Positions 13,070-26,140 are shown, numbered from the stretch's first letter. The stretch: 64,000 nt of DNA from Adineta vaga (GCA_021613535.1 CP075497.1:7874001-7938000), one strand, 5' to 3'. Program-made: numbers and translations. The notes: a model not told the origin generated them from the letters alone.

Positions 13070-14590
13070 TCTCTAATTGAAAAATACACTACTAAATCAA
13101 GTAGAAATAGTGATGCTTGTATTATTGGCGAGACTTTTTCTTGTTTGTTATTCTATTGTTATAACGAGATGTGCTATCATGGCAAACCTAGTTAGATTGA
13201 TGAGAAGACAACATTCAGTCCGCTAGTTGTAGTAGTAGCACTCCTCGATTCTCTACGTTATATTTCTATCACCTTCGAAGAACAATATCAGTAAGAACGA
13301 TAAGAGAAGAGATGTTTTGTTCCTTATTTTTTCTCTCTCTCTCTCCTTTCTCTTTTTACTTTGATTGTCGACGTCGACGATGGTACCGATCTATTATCTA
13401 TCTATTGCCACACATATATATTTATATGTATATAAGAAGATTCTCTTGGCAAAAGAAATAACGTTTATAATTATACGCATAGACAATCTTCTCTTCCTGT
13501 CGTAGTATTGACTTATCGATGACGACAATTGTCTTGTTGTAGATAAAACTTGATGCACAGTTGCCCTTCATCGATACTCGACACATGAATCAAATTAAAT
13601 CTAGTACTTTGTTATCAGAATGACAAAAATTATTATTTTGATCTACCATAAATAGATTAATTATTACTTACCGTCGAATCATAATAAGAAAGAAAGAAAG
13701 AAAAACGAAGTTTTTTATGCCTATTTACTCTTTTCTCTTTTGTTCTATCAATAGGTAATCCGATATCCATGAATGCAATCAAGTATATGACATATTTTCA
13801 TATCAGGAAGGTTGATTTTTATCTTCATAAGCTGAAATATTAGATTTTCAATGTAAAATTATGACAAAAATTAAGTCAGTTGGTATTTACATAAATTTAT
13901 TTTAACGAAAAAATTCTATGAATTCTATTATACAATAGAAGCCTGACTTCAACATGACTGCATTGAATTTCACCGAAGTAGACATCACTTTCATACAAAA
14001 ATCTGTCTGAATATTCGATGTAAAGACGTATAAATTGGATTGCTTTTTCGCGGTAATAACTAATATGAAATTTATTCTGATTACTTACATAAATATTACG
14101 CAGATCTTTCAATGTGCTTTGATTTATAATAACGACATCCAATAATGATGACCGATATGAATAGATTACATATTCAGTTTTTCTTGATTGTGCTGAACAT
14201 CTGTTTATACATACGATAAAAAAAATTATTTGTTAGTTAGTAGTTTTATTATAAACAACTAGTAGAATGCATAGAATATTTCAAATTACTTCAGAAACAT
14301 GTTACTTCAATCAATATTTCCATACAATTCAAAGGAATGCATCATGCATATATCAAATGACGAACTTATCGTCTTAAAAATGAATGTACTTTTTAAGCAT
14401 GAAACTATAGAAAAAAATCAAATTGAAATCTTACAACTATACGTTTGTATTCAGAGTCTGTTTATTTGTCGCTAATATGTATACAATAGAATGTTTTGTT
14501 TTTTTCGAAATTAAAATACGCCTTCAAAACAAATTTTGTGTATGCAATAGTTGATCCACATTTTTATTTTTCATTTCTTACAAAATAAAG
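13070..14590. other. Divergent intergenic region, 1.5 kb
   Basis: Lies between the minus-strand MIEAP-like gene and the plus-strand surface-protein gene, so it should hold both promoters. It contains polypyrimidine/polypurine runs (13331-13360, 13690-13710). A minus-strand frame of 81 codons at 13897-14142 ('YREKAIQFIRLYIEYSDRFLYESD') has coding-like composition and an internal GTAAGT, but no family is recognised; it may be a gene remnant. Nothing else is supported. Confidence 0.5.
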
Positions 14591-16805
14591 ATGTACGCAA
14601 CATACATTTCTACGATTTTTACTCTTATACTGCATATATCTAATGTTATTCATGGTACACATTTTCGTGGTTCAATGATATCTTGGCGAATCGTAAGTGA
14701 AACATCAACATCTGTTTCACTTGAAATTTTTCAACGTCATGCTTGGCGATATACTTACTATTCTCCATATTGTACCGATGCAACTATTCCAAATGGACAA
14801 CCTATTCTAGGCAATTCAGGTTATAATATTCTTTGTGTTAGTACATGTCCAGTTGGTTTAACAGTAGTTGGAAGTGTACAAGTTCCTTGTACAGGTTATA
14901 ATATTGGTGAACAATATGCAATGGGTGAAGGTCGTTTTCAAATATCAGTTCCGAAAAATGCAAATTTTGTAGCATCATTTAGTGATAAAAATTGGTTTAA
15001 TCTTGTTACAGGAAATGATTTACAATGGAGTGTTGCTGTCCGGATTCAAACCTTTAAACGTCTAGATACAGGTTATTATAATAATGCACCTGTTATTACA
15101 ATGTTACCAATCTATCGATTAAGAAATCAAATTAGTTATTCTATTAAAATCAATGTTGCTGATAATGATTTTGATCCGTATATTTGTCTATGGTCAGAAG
15201 GCTTTGATCAATGTGGTGATCTAAGCAATAGTGTACCAAATGCATTAGTTGATAATTACGCATGTTATTTGAATTTTACACCACAAATATCTGGCTTCTA
15301 TGCAGCTGCTGTAACAGTCGAAGATTTTGTTATATTACCTATAAATATTTCTTCAACTGATTATCTTTCTCAAGTACCCATTCAATTTGTATTTCATGTT
15401 TACGATTCACCACATCCATGTGTGACAGGACCTATTTATATCGGCGATCTTGTACCCGATATTTGTATCTATATATCAATCGGTGTTACTTATACAACAC
15501 GTGTTCGTTTCAAAGTTCAATGTGAAAATTCAAGCGTAGAAAGCTTTATTAGTGTTAATCCAACTGGTTTATTGACGACTGCTCTTCAACAAGATTCATT
15601 TGATCCTACAATCTATGCTTTCTTGGCTAATTTTACATCGAGTGCTGATCAAATTGGACAGAATCTATTTTGTTTTAGTGCTGTTGATTCTATTGGTAAT
15701 CAGGGGGATTCTGCTTGCTTACGTTTTACTGTTTCGTCACAAACATCTAGTCTACAACCATTGTATAGATTGAATGCTATACGATATCCAATGGGAACCG
15801 TTTTAAAGACAACATCAATTTGGACTATTCTTACCGATACACGAACGTATGAACGACCAAAAACTGAAACTTATATTCGATTTAAACGTACATCCGACGA
15901 TACTGATTATTATGTTTTAGACGCTGTTACTGCTACTAGTAATGTTTTGTATCTATCCGATCGTATTGTGATCAATTCTTCAGTTGTATGGACTCCGGGT
16001 GAACATTTCTATATTTATTTTGATCCCGGTGTATTTGCGGAAGCGAGTTCATGTTCGAAAGAAGCTATGCCAATTGGTGATCCAACGTTTTGGCCATTTG
16101 ATATACCGTACGAATCAACGACAACAACGACAAGTAATGAAATCAATTAAACTAAAGACAGTTGTTTAAAGATATTGGATTATATTTTAGCGACAACATC
16201 AACTACATCTGCATCATCAACAACTACAGCTCGAACGGTAAATAGTCTTTCAGAATACTTAATTGAATTTAAAAGATTGATGAATCAATTTGTCTATAAT
16301 CTCGTAGTTTTCAAGCTATCAATTTTTCTTCTCTTTAAAGGCTCCAACACGACGAACAATGGAAACATCAACTACAACTACATCAATCAGTACTTCGACT
16401 ACAACCACCTCTACTACATCAATTTCTACTATTAATCCGATAACAATTCTTCCACGGTCATATCAATTAACGACTAGTGCTGTTGTTGGGATTATCCTTG
16501 GAAGTCTTGTCATCGCTGTTTGTTTAACATGGATTATCTATTCGCTTATTCGTATTGCTTTAATTCGTTTTCTTCTTCTCAATTGGGGTCTTAACGAACA
16601 ATTTTTTAGTATTCGTTCACCACCATCATCATCATGGACATCGACATTGGATCATTTTTATGATCAAAGAAAACATGTAGATTCAACATCAAAAGTTCAA
16701 TATAAATTAACTACACGTCGTCATCAACGGCAAAGTTCACGAAAATATTCAATTTTCAATAATGAAAATGCTACACGAGAAAACTTGGTACAAATTGACA
16801 TCTGA
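14591..16805 (+). CDS. Secreted-then-anchored surface protein, Thr-rich stalk, one membrane span
   Basis: Three exons, 14591-16133, 16191-16237 and 16341-16805, join in phase to give 684 residues. Residues 1-22 are a signal peptide ('ISTIFTLILHISNVIHG'). The ectodomain (about 25-510) is Cys-containing with several N-glycosylation sequons and a 'LSQVPIQFVFHVYDSPHPC' block like modules in other invertebrate surface proteins. A Thr/Ser stalk follows ('TSTTTTSTTSISTIN' style), then a transmembrane helix ('VVGIILGSLVIAVCLTWIIY') and a basic cytoplasmic tail of about 100 residues. The 47-nt middle exon is almost purely Thr/Ser codons. Mucin-like surface or adhesion role is inferred from architecture only. 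Confidence 0.78.
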
Positions 16806-18226
16806 CAACAAATTTTAATGCTGCTTAATTTGTCTAGTAATAGAAATAAATCGTTTCGTCTTATATACTTTAAAAAATATCGAAACATTTGTCCAAACTT
16901 AACCATACTTCACATTTTTTTGCTTTTTCTATAGTATTATTTCTATTTGTCTCACGTTTTCATTTTCTCAATGTATTCGATTCAGGTATATTTATTTTCA
17001 AGTGACTATGTATTCAAGACTATTACGACTGAAGAATTCAATTTACATCATACGTAATCCATAAAATTCAATCTCACTAGAAATTTGATATGCAGACCAG
17101 TATAGTTCTGTCGATATCTTTTTTTACATGAATTCGATCTACTTCATCAGAATTTCCGTTTCTAATCATTGATAGATTGAAAATAAAATGATCAATTCAT
17201 TTTAAAGTTCTACTCATTAAGTTTATTTTGTTAAAACAACAAACAGTAGAGAAATCAAAACAAACGTAATCACATACAAATGAGAAATAGATACATCTAA
17301 TTTAATTTTGATCATTTCAAGGTTGGAAAGACAAACATAATCAAGTACAATGACAAATAGCAGCACAAAATGCATTGAATTCTGGAAGGATTATTTTAAA
17401 TAAGGCGATCGAAAAAAAAAGAACAGAACAAAAGAAACAGAATATCTACATGAACACGCATCAATGATTTCACATAACTGTAGTAAGAGATGACTAAGAA
17501 AGAAAAGAAGAAAAAAGATGATTAATGCGTCAAACTCGATATCTCGTTTAAACAAGCACCCAATATACAGAAGAAGAAGAAGAAGAGAACAAGTAAAAGG
17601 ACAAGCACACACCGGAACAGAAGAGAGAGAGAGAGAAAGAAAGAAATATCTGAGTTGTAATTTCAAACAAGAAACAAAAAATGAGCATTCAAAACCAAGC
17701 GAGAAGAAATATGAAATGTTTGCATTAGGTTGTCTTAATTATCTATTCACTGTTTTGGCATCAGAAGAGAGAGAGAGAAACATCTTTTCGATCGGTGATG
17801 GTCAAGAAGTTTAAACGCAAACACCACCGGAGATGGTCAATAAAAAGCAAAGGACTAGCACACAAGGATAGAATACTTCGTAGAATTTCTTTGTTCATCT
17901 AATCACTAAAGATTTTTTGGTTAATGAGATCCATTCATTTGTAACCATCGAAACTTCACTGTTGAATTATTGCTTAGAGGGAAATAAGAGTAGATCATCC
18001 GACATGTATGCACAATTTTAAATGTTAGATAGAAGGAACTTAAAAGATTTAGTAAAGGACGGAGAATATGTTTCGAACGGAAGAAAAGTTGTTATTGCAA
18101 ACATTCATGGCTCACTACTATTAGAAAGAAGAATCAATCACAGGAAATTTAGAACAGGATGTTTAAGGAGAATAGAAGAGAAAACAAAGGATGGGATATG
18201 ATATGATTGACTGACTTGATTTCTTT
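16806..18226. other. Convergent intergenic region, 1.4 kb
   Basis: Lies between two 3' ends. Purine-rich with GAGA and AAG tracts around 17500-17660 and 17765-17785. Long frames on both strands at 17391-17814 are driven by these low-complexity tracts ('RRRRRRE', 'ERERERKK') and are not genes. No RNA gene or mobile element recognised. Confidence 0.55.
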
Positions 18227-18835
18227 TTATTGCCATGGGATTGCTTGTTGCGAGTAATTTGTCCAGATATTATTATCAAACGATATTTTTGATTGAAATG
18301 GATTATATTCAATATCTTGATCATAGATTGATGAGAAGTGAGTTTTGTCTGGAATGTTATTAGGATTTGGTCGAGTGATTGGTGAACGTTGACCAATAAC
18401 TTTACGTGTTGTATTACCATTTAATTGCATAGTTGACGATGGTGGTGGAACTTGTTGCTGTTGTTGTTGTTGTTGTTGAGGGGCGATTTTCATAGCATTA
18501 AGTTGTTCAACAAGTTGAATTGGTTTAATAGTTAATTCAGAAATACGGTCGAGATTCCACCAGAAATCTTTACTTAAACGTGTTATCCAAGCACTATCAT
18601 CACGTAATAGATATCGATCTAAAACACGACGAATTCTATCGATTTTTAAAATACTGAAAATATCTTTTCTATCATACCAGCATTTTCAAATACACTCCAA
18701 TCAATATCAGAATGATTCAATGAATGAGGAAAATCTGTTAAAGTATTACCAAAACCTATTAATACCAATAAAATATTCCAATTAATCTTAAATCTAGTTT
18801 TACATACCAGACGATTGATCCATAGTCATCATCAT
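18227..18835 (-). CDS. Small Q-rich protein of unknown family, frame discontinuity near 18660
   Basis: Exon 1 (18835-18808, 'MMMTMDQSSG') and exon 2 (18755-18678, 'FGNTLTDFPHSLNHSDIDWS') join in phase 1. The third segment, from about 18653 down to 18227, reads 'SILKIDRIRRVLDRYLLRDD' and 'LSKDFWWNLDRISELTIKP', then a polyglutamine run of nine and a Pro/Asn-rich tail. Between 18678 and 18653 there is a GT...AG interval of only 24 nt, and its phases do not match; straight read-through reaches a stop. Either a non-standard micro-intron, a one-base sequence error or a real frameshift is present. The segment on each side looks coding. Function not recognised. Confidence 0.5.
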
Positions 18836-19186
18836 TGCTGAATTCAATTGGAAAAAAAAGAAACTTTTCCTGATAAATATATAAGAATAAATGAGACAAT
18901 AATCTAGAAAAGAAAAATCACATGAAGTAAATTGTACGATAGAAAATTTTGTTCTCTTTTCTCTGAATGCATATATATATATATATGTATCGGCCATTTT
19001 ACCCGTCTATCAAATAAATGGACGAGTAAGCGAAGAAAGAAAAAGCTAACCGCAGTAAGGGTTCAACTTACCGGACTGATACTTGAACTGATGGAGCAAG
19101 TGTGAGTGCGCACAAACATTGGTGGTCTCTTTTCTTTCACTTAAAGTGAAGAGAAAAATATGCATAAACATACGTACATACACGCA
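18836..19186. other. Short host spacer next to the transposon
   Basis: Upstream flank of the Q-rich gene. It contains an (AT)n tract at about 18970-18986 and ends at the transposon's left target duplicate. No gene seen. The host sequence resumes at 46439 on the other side of the element. Confidence 0.5.
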
Positions 19187-19188
19187 TA
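19187..19188. repeat. Left target-site duplicate of the outer transposon (TA)
   Basis: The two bases before CCCAGGT are TA and match the two bases after the right terminus at 46437-46438. Longer duplicates (three bases or more) do not match. Confidence 0.75.
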
Positions 19189-19590
19189 CCCAGGTCAAAA
19201 CGTGTCCATCGGATCCTGCCGGACACCTTTCAAATCCGTTGTCAAACGGATGATCGGATCCGGTCGGCCACTTGTCAACGGATTCCGATGCAATCCATCA
19301 ACTTCCCTTGGTATCCGCTTATCGGATCCGACACTTTCCGACAAGATACATAAATTCGGAACCGATCAGATCCGATTCCCATATTCGACTGTTTCTGATC
19401 AGATCCGATGTAATCCGGTGTCAAGAAATTATCGGAATTTACAGTTTCACATGACACCGAATTCCGAGAAAATCCGTTCAGTTACTGCTATCAGAACTTG
19501 TCGGATTCTACAGGAACACAGGAGTTCCTTCGATCGGATTTTAACGCTGTCCGACAATATAGATCCGACAAGAACTTATCACAGGTAAAT
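19189..19590 (+). repeat. Terminus and TCGGATCC-type subterminal repeats, outer copy, transposase end
   Basis: After the 7-bp terminal inverted repeat CCCAGGT, about 390 bases are filled with imperfect repeats built on TCGGATCCGA, ATCCGAC and TTCCGA in both orientations. Plant CACTA elements have comparable subterminal arrays bound by their accessory protein; here transposase binding is inferred. The composition is markedly more GC-rich than its surroundings. An apparent frame at 19160-19588 is an artefact of these repeats. Confidence 0.75.
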
Positions 19591-21044
19591 GTTGGAAACA
19601 ATCGGAAAGTTACAGACGTCATTTAGCATAATGGTTAAACCTTAGTGAAATAAATAATAATGCCTAATTACATTTGCAACTTAATACGATATGGTTTGTC
19701 AAGCGAAATCGAACTTGATAGTGATTATGGTTATATGTATGCCAAATACAAGAATAATTCTGAAATGTTGGTAATTACAAGTAGTCATCATATACCGAGA
19801 AAAGAATTGCTTGAGTGTTAAACAATATATCAGAGGGATGGCAGGTTGTTTTTGGTATTGATTATACTATTATACGTTGACGCAGAAGAAGAAAATAATT
19901 TCTGGAAGAGAAATTATTAGAAATGATTTCAGATTGTGATTTTTCACTTTTAAAAAGAGATAGAAAACCAATGATTAAAAACAGCTGAAATTGGATAGAA
20001 ACTACGAAAAGGTATCCGAAATCGTGATAAAATCAGTAATATTCAAGTTGTAATTAAATCTTGATATCTAGGGATATCTAATGAATCTTATAAAATTTTG
20101 AATTTTTGAAAATCCAATATTCTAGTATTTACTTTGGATTCTTCAGGATATCTTATCTTTCTTATTAAATGCTAGTGCTGTTTAACCGTCTGTATTGAGT
20201 TTTGATCAACACAATATAACCTAATCTCTATTAGTGGAGATCGATTGAAATTCGTATCACCTCAGTTACTATGCTTTAACATAGTGGTCATACAGAAAGG
20301 ATAAACAAAGATTATTTATTTATAACTTATTATTGAGAGTGGATCTTGATTGAATATTATTGATAATCGTCGAATATTGAGTAAAATCTAATACAAACAA
20401 CGTGAACTCTCTCTGTGATCTTAAGCTATTGGACAGATATCAGACTATAACGATATTTTTTTGAATTAACTACAGATAGTTCCAAATAAATCTTTGATCA
20501 TATAGTCGATTCTAAAGTAATTTTTTCGTAAAAACTACTTGTAAACGACTATGATGAATGGTGCATTGATCTTTGCTTAAAGAAAATCTAATCAATATCT
20601 ATATTGGTCACATTTCAGTAAATATCTGACTTTATTTTTGCTGGTTATAATGTCCATGGTATAAATTTTGTATATTATTCATTTAATATTATGTAATGGA
20701 TCACAATCAACTGTATTTTGTCATTAAATTCTGAGAAGATGTCTGTTAAAAAGTCAATATTAAAAAATCATGTTCCGAACAGCTATATTGCAAGTTAGCT
20801 GCTTTTATCTGGTGACATCTATACATCGTATATTCATTGTAAGATGTACTTTCTATAAAATTTGAATATCTTGCTTATGTTTCTATAATAATAACAAGAT
20901 ATAGATCCCTATTACAATGTTAAATGCTTTCTTTTGATTTTCATTTATTTTAGATATCTGAATGTAAACATATTACTAGTGAAAGAAATAGTTTTAACGT
21001 TTCAATTTTTGTTTTTATTCAAAGATTTTATCATTAGGTTGAAT
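19591..21044 (+). other. Noncoding 5' region of the transposase, outer copy
   Basis: About 1.45 kb of AT-rich DNA without a convincing frame between the subterminal repeats and the transposase start. It probably holds the transposase promoter and 5' leader. The open frame continues upstream of the chosen Met to 20934, so an extra 37 residues or an upstream exon cannot be excluded. Confidence 0.5.
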
Positions 21045-24000
21045 ATGGATTTTGATCTTGGGCAACAACTTGAATTTGTCGAAAAAAGAAACTTTAAAAG
21101 ATCAATGGAATATTATGAAAAAAAGAAAAAAAAACGAAAATTTTATTGTGAAGAAGTACCAAATGAAAATGAATCATCTGATGCTATTTCTTTACTTCCA
21201 TCTCAAATTGATTTTACATCAAAACTCACACTAAATGACGAAAACAATAGTTTCTTGGAAAGACAGATGAACGACAATAGTTTGAAATATCAAGAGAATT
21301 TTGACAATAAAAATCGTTTAGAAGTTATCGAGATAGATAATAATCCGATTATTCATGATTCATTAAGTATTAATAGTTCATTATGGTTTGATGAATTTGA
21401 GATTACTCCTGAAAATTTATTACATTATTACACAAGCGTTTCGACCAAAGAATTTTGTTTGAAATTACTGATTTTCTTAAGAAATTCTCACACATGTAAG
21501 TTGCAAGCAAATCATTTATTATCATTTATTAGTTCAATACTTCCATCGCCAAATAATGTACCGAAGAAAATGGAAAATCTTTTACAACAATTAGAAATAG
21601 AAAGCAATACTTTCAAGAAACGTATGTTATGTACAAAATGTAATAGTTATGTACCACTTACGACAAGATCTTGTTTGAAATGTTCATCGAATGATTTTAG
21701 AAATTTTGCTTTCATATATGATATAGATATTGAAGAATATATCAAGAATATTTATATACGATTGAAAGTTGAAATCGATGAATATCGAAATCAACTTCGT
21801 TTGATGAATGATACAGATGGAAGTAATGATATAGGATTTAATTATCTTTATCAAGAATTACTGAAATATAATGTACATGATAATTTTATTACATTTTTGC
21901 TACATCTTGATGGTATTAGTTTATCCAAATCATCAAATATGAAGATGTGGTTGTTTTCCGGTTCAATAATCGAATTAAAGCCTCAATTACGTAGTCGTCG
22001 TTATAACAATGTTCTTTTCTCTTTTTGGTTTAGCTATAAAGAACCTGATGCGAAAATTTGGTTACGAAATTGTATGAACGTGATCAAAGTCATAAAAACG
22101 AAAGGTTAGATATGATTAAAATAGATCTTTTCCTATTCAGTTGGATTAGTGAGTTTTTTTGATAAAAGAAGTAAGGAAAAATGTTTTTTATGTAATTCAG
22201 AATTTTAACCATCGATTAATATCTAACAATACGTCTTACCAATGAAAACAATCTATTTCTCGTTTTGTTTTTCAACATATGTATGTATTGATCGTAAAAA
22301 CTATCGAGTACATCAGGAAGAAGAGAAAGAATGTTTAATCTATGATGAACAATATGATTTATATTAGAAAAATATAAACTTTTGCCGTTATTAAGACAGG
22401 AAAGTTGATTATCTTATGCTAACAGAATTATGAAAATAAAAATTATAAATCAATATAGAACAGTTAATATAATTTCAGATGAGTACTGAGTTCTGATTTT
22501 TCGAAAGAATCTTTTTATCTGTAGTTATTTTCGTACATGTTTATATTATATTAGTTTATTCTCTACCAAATACAATTAAATTCAGCTTATTTTTTATATT
22601 AACGCAATTATCATCAGTTTCGATAAGATAGAACGAATAGTGTATATATTTTATTTGTTTTAGGAATAATAATCAATGAAACACAGCGTATTAATATAAA
22701 ATTCCTATCAATCACTGGTGATTCACCAGCATTAAGTAAAATTCTTGAATTTAATGGACACGGTGGCTATTACTGTTGTAATTTTTGCTATACGCGTGGT
22801 GTCAATGTTGAAAAGAAAAGACAATACTTTTACGAAAAAAAAGTACTTCTTCGTTTTCCCGAAAAATATTACAAACAGTCAGAACAAGCTGAAAGATTAA
22901 AAGAAAAAGTTTGTGGACATAAAGGTGAATTATTGTTACAATACTTTTAAAATAATGTACTTACCGAGATATTCTTTGTAGCATATGATTCTCATAAGTT
23001 TATAAAAATATTTGAATAAAGAAATAAATTGTTATGTAAAAATACAAAGATTTCCAATGTAATTACATATTATTTCTGTAGAATTTGCTTAAGTAGATTA
23101 GAATTACAACAGCTTTTAACAATAATTTTTAAACTAATAAATATTAAAAATATTCAAAGAAGATTTTTCAAGAAAGATAGATTCAACTTTTCTATTTAAA
23201 TCATACAATATTTGTAATTTTAGGTATTTCGATTCTACAAGATATACTTGATGCTCCATTACCACATGCCATTTTAATCGATTACCAACATGTGACTTTG
23301 TTACGTCATGCGAAAACTGTTTTCGCTGAACTTTATAAACAATTTAAACCAAAAGAACGTGAACGATTCGATAACAGATTGAAGTATCAAGTATTTCCAC
23401 ATTTTTTTCATCGAAAGATGAAACCTTTCAAGGAGTTTTCATTCATAAAAGCAGTAGAATTACGAAATATTCTGTTTTATGGATTTTTACCATTATCGTT
23501 AGAGTTTATTAATATTCGACAACTATCTCATTTCGCTCTGTTTATTTGTTCGATCAGATTGTATCATTCACAGCCTTCTGTGTTTGGTGATGCAACACAA
23601 GGAATTGCTAGTAAATTATTCAATAAATATTACGAGGACCACAAAATATTTTATGAAAATATTCAAAATTACGTTTTACATATGCATCGCCATTTCGATA
23701 CACAATATCTAAATTATGGTTCTTTGGGAAATATTGGATGTTTCCATCAAGAAGATCTTATTGGTCACATAAGCAAAAACGTACATGGCTCCACCTATTA
23801 TTCTGATTTGATAGTACATTACTATAATATAGATTTTCATTTACACTCACATACTTTTCATACACAACTTGAAACAATTTCAAAACCAACAGACGTTAAA
23901 GTTGATATCAATCTTCATGATTATCCTATTATCATACAGTATCATGACAAATTATGCACGTGTTCAAATCGTCTAAATTGCATTTCGATTTATAGGCGAT

Positions 24001-24267
24001 GTCTTATACGTAATCATATGTTTCATTCGTTAATTTATAACAAAAGAGGAAAATCCAATAGTTATTTCATATCTTATTATGAATCATCAAATGATACTAA
24101 ATATTTTGGAAAAATTATATTATTTTTCTCATTTCTTACCACGAATTATGCTGTTATTCAACGTCATATTCAAAATAACAACTTCAGCTGTTTTTTCAAA
24201 TCATCATCATATTTTTCTTTACTAGAAAAACCATTAGATAGTTTCTTTAGTCTTTTATCCAAACAAC
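21045..24267 (+). pseudogene. Transposase gene of the outer copy, 5' portion, cut by the inner insertion
   Basis: Exons 21045-22104, 22664-22924 and 23224-24267 match the intact inner gene exactly in translation. The third exon is broken after about codon 788 of 826, where the inner element begins; the hybrid frame then runs into transposon-end sequence and stops within a few residues. The missing C-terminal 38 codons lie at 37894-38009. The catalytic-type motifs (see inner copy) are all upstream of the break, so a truncated product could in principle still be made, with a short foreign tail. Confidence 0.85.
24266..24267. repeat. Left target-site duplicate of the inner transposon (AC)
   Basis: AC precedes CCCAGGT and recurs after ACCTGGG at 37892-37893. 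Comparison with the unbroken transposase sequence in the inner copy shows one AC is extra. Confidence 0.85.
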
Positions 24268-24535
24268 CCCAGGTGATTCGATCCGACCGGTAGATCCGAC
24301 AGGATCTTATCAGATCCGACATCGGATTGCATCGGAATCAGTCGGATTACCATACAAATCCGACCGGAACCCAACCGACTTACACCGGAATCCTAACCAA
24401 CGGATTCCGACGCGGATTGCACCGGACGGAATCCGACAGGAACTCCTCATAGAACAATGTCAGATTTCATCAGAATCCCGACTACGGAAAACACTGGATA
24501 TTGCCAGTATCCGACCGCTTCTTATCGGAAAAAGA
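24268..24535 (+). repeat. Terminus and TCGGATCC-type subterminal repeats, inner copy, array end
   Basis: Starts CCCAGGT, then about 260 bases of ATCCGACC, TCGGAT and GGATTCCGA words like those at the other end of the element, before giving way to the GATTACACC array. Shared words at both ends mark this as a subterminal recognition zone. Confidence 0.75.
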
Positions 24536-26140
24536 GAAGCAAATCCAGCAATCAGCAACTTCCCCCGAGATTACACCTAGATTACACCAGATTACACCCA
24601 GATTACACTAGATTACACCTAGATTGCGGCATATTTTTCACGATTCCACCTATATTACACCTAGATTACACCAAACTACACCTAGATTACACGAGATGAC
24701 ACCCAGATTACACGAGATTACACCCAGATTACACGAGATTACACCTAGATTACACCAAATTACACCTAGATTGCGGCATATTTTTCACGATTCCACCTAT
24801 ATTACACCTAGATTTCACCTAGATTACACCAGATTACACCTAGATTGCGGCATATTTTTCACGATTCCAACTATATTACACCTAGATTACACCAAATTAC
24901 ACCTAGATTACACCTAGATTACACGAGATGACACCCAGATTACACGAGATTACACCCAGATTACACGAGATTACACCTAGATTACACCAAATTACACCTA
25001 GATTGCGGCATATTTTTCACGATTCCACCTATATTACACCTAGATTTCACCTAGATTACACCAGATTACACCTAGATTGCCGCATATTTTTCACGATTTC
25101 ACCTATATTACACCTATATTACACCAGATTACACCCAGATTACACCTAGATTGCGGCATATTTTTCACGATTCCAACTATATTACACCTAGATTACACCA
25201 AATTACACCTAGATTACACCTAGATTACACGAGATGACACCCAGATTACACGAGATTACACCCAGATTACACCAAATTACACCTAGATTGCGGCATATTT
25301 TTCACGATTCCACCTATATTACACCTAGATTTCACCTAGATTACACCAGATTACACCTAGATTGCGGCATATTTTTCACGATTCCAACTATATTACACCT
25401 AGATTACACCAAATTACACCTAGATTACACCTAGATTACACGAGATGACACCCAGATTACACGAGATTACACCCAGATTACACGAGATTACACCTAGATT
25501 ACACCAGATTACACCTAGATTACACGAGATTCCACCCGGATTACACCAGATTACACCCAGATTACACTAGATTACACCTAGATTGCGGCATATTTTTCAC
25601 GATTCCAACTATATTACACCTAGATTACACCAAACTACACCTAGATTACACGAGATGACACCCAGATTACACGAGATTACACCCAGATTACACGAGATTA
25701 CACCTAGATTACACCAAATTACACCTAGATTGCGGCATATTTTTCACGATTCCACCTATATTACACCTAGATTTCACCTAGATTACACCAGATTACACCT
25801 AGATTGCCGCATATTTTTCACGATTTCACCTATATTACACCTATATTACACCAGATTACACCCAGATTACACTAGATTACACCTAGATTGCGGCATATTT
25901 TTCACGATTCCACCTATATTACACCTAGATTACACGAGATTACACCAGATTACACCTAGATTACACGAGATTCCACCCGGATAACACCAGATTACACCTA
26001 GATTACACCAAATTACACCTAGATTGCGGCATATTTTTCACGATTCCACCTATATTACACCTAGATTACACGAGATTACACCAGATTACACCTATATTAC
26101 CTCAGATTACGCCTTGATTATAGTATATTTTTCAAGATTA
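24536..26140 (+). repeat. GATTACACC satellite array, inner copy
   Basis: About 1.6 kb made of 10-11 bp units of the form AGATTACACC(T/C/A/GA). It is broken at irregular intervals by roughly a dozen copies of a spacer, GCGGCATATTTTTCACGATT followed by CCACCTAT or CCAACTAT. Units group into higher-order blocks of about 70-150 bp. Translated frames here (repeating 'TPRLHEITPRLH') are by-products of the repeat, not proteins. The GATTAC core recurs in the neighbouring 98-bp repeats. Confidence 0.85.

Noticed and set aside
17391-17814. Overlapping frames on both strands with Arg/Glu or Leu/Ser runs
   Set aside because: Driven by GAGA and AAG tracts; both strands open, no motif.
19160-19588. 142-codon plus-strand frame, also at 37492-37896
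   Set aside because: It is a by-product of the TCGGATCC repeats; the residues (SDRIRS-like) are repeat-driven and frames are open on both strands.
19615-19645. tRNA A-box-like word TAGCATAATGG
   Set aside because: No B box or cloverleaf follows within tRNA distance; it lies in noncoding transposon DNA.
24457-25984. Series of frames with repeating 'TPRLHEITPRLH' peptides
   Set aside because: They translate the GATTACACC satellite, whose unit length keeps several frames open; no start context or gene structure.
24536-26140. Regularly spaced repeats that might suggest a CRISPR-like array
   Set aside because: Units are 10-11 bp, spacers are not unique, and the DNA is plainly eukaryotic.
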